From: an uncultured Bacteroidales bacterium
GTDB lineage: Bacteria > Bacteroidota > Bacteroidia > Bacteroidales > Paludibacteraceae
Assembly (NCBI GenBank): GCA_902769535.1
Contig: CACXPH010000014.1
Coordinates: forward strand, 1-39,860
Direction of reading: 5' to 3'
Length of the DNA stretch: 39,860 bases
In this document: piece after piece, positions 39,485 to 39,860 of the stretch
Layout of the letters: each line of letters starts with the position of its first letter
How positions within the stretch are numbered: position 1 is the stretch's first letter
Made by a program: the position numbers and the translations under genes
The notes under the pieces: generated by a model
Told to the model about the DNA's origin: nothing
What the model saw: only the letters and a program-made list of their open reading frames with translations
The model's database searches: none

Positions 39485-39860
39485 ATGGTAAATCATTCTG
39501 CGCAAAAAACAGAGTACGCGTTTTCATCGAAGATAACAATACCCATACGCAAACAGCCGTATCCTGCGGTATGTTTGTAATCAACAACGCTTGGTTTGAT
39601 GCGTGGGGCAAAAAACCGATAGTGGATTGCCAGAATAGTATGATTACGAACGCAAAGATTACATCTGGTAGCCTTAAAAATAACGATGTCATTCAGGTGA
39701 AGCCGAATATCACGCAATATGTCGTTTGGACCGACGTCTATGATAACGCTGCCGGAACAGTTACAGGCGACGGATTAGTTAATGAAGGCGTTTCGCATAC
39801 CGTTACTGCTACTCCAAAGAGCGGTTATCACTTCCTTCGCTGGTCCAACGGCGTGACCGA
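39481..39860 (+). pseudogene. Continuation of the 38297 gene in the -1 frame, truncated at window end
   Basis: From 39481 the -1 frame is open to the window edge (126 codons): LNGKSFCAKNRVRVFIEDNN, then FVINNAWFDAWGKKP, then GLVNEGVSHTVTATPKSGYH followed by FLRWSNGVT. The last segment is a divergent InlB B-type repeat. It has no start of its own. Adding one base near 39481 (so that DR joins LNGK) would restore one long protein. Confidence 0.7.

Noticed and set aside
1-39860. tRNA or rRNA genes
   Set aside because: No cloverleaf or rRNA-like segment was recognised by eye; a tRNAscan-type search would be decisive.

Overview
The window is about 40 kb of a Bacteroidota (Bacteroidales-type) chromosome with roughly even GC. 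The evidence is a SusC/SusD pair, promoters of the TTTG-N19/20-TAnnTTTG type instead of sigma-70 boxes, few Shine-Dalgarno sequences, many lipoproteins, BspA-like leucine-rich proteins and AT-rich tandem spacer repeats. A gut or rumen relative of Prevotella/Paludibacter-like organisms is plausible, but genus cannot be set from sequence reading alone.

Region 1 (1-22168, plus strand) is a polysaccharide utilisation locus aimed at beta-1,3-glucan (laminarin, callose or mixed-linkage type). After the end of a small unknown gene comes a large secreted multidomain glycan-binding candidate (483-3293), which has its own promoter and terminator. Then come SusC (3479), SusD (6700), a surface glycan-binding lipoprotein (8401), a Big2-GH16 endoglucanase (9443), a GH128-like endo-beta-1,3-glucanase (10707), two more GH16 enzymes (12003, 13043), a GPH-type sugar:cation symporter (13999), a GH94/GH149-type phosphorylase (15348), a GH30 (18332) and a GH3 beta-glucosidase (19949). 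From 9443 to 22168 the genes overlap or nearly touch, so one long transcript is likely. Inferred flow: surface GH16/GH128 enzymes cut the backbone, GH30 may remove beta-1,6 branches, SusCD imports oligosaccharides, GH3 trims in the periplasm, the GPH carrier takes short products into the cytoplasm and the signal-less phosphorylase converts them to glucose-1-phosphate. No HTCS, SusR or ECF sigma/anti-sigma regulator lies in the window.

Region 2 (22163-27010, minus strand) is a housekeeping block: rpmH, rbfA, a LolC/E-type permease, xerD and a DUF5686-like outer-membrane protein, all overlapping, with a clear minus-strand promoter at 27065-27095.

Region 3 (27011-27738) is a 0.7-kb gene desert rich in short palindromes and 11-bp tandem repeats. 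It has an orphan plus-strand promoter (27144-27175), a decayed signal-peptide reading frame, and a strong intrinsic terminator (27621-27644), which together predict a noncoding transcript of about 460 nt.

Region 4 (27739-39860, plus strand) is an accessory array. It holds four uncharacterised genes, a TPM-domain protein and LemA, interleaved with secreted proteins that share nearly the same signal peptide and often the same C-terminal module but have different middles (beta-rich 'GDG' domain, BspA-type LRR, InlB-like repeats). The last gene is frameshifted or split and runs off the window.

The most unusual theme is that low-complexity or palindromic mini-repeats typical of Bacteroidota spacers sit in-frame inside at least eight coding genes, including catalytic enzymes, xerD's neighbour lolE and the linkers of the shared C-terminal module.
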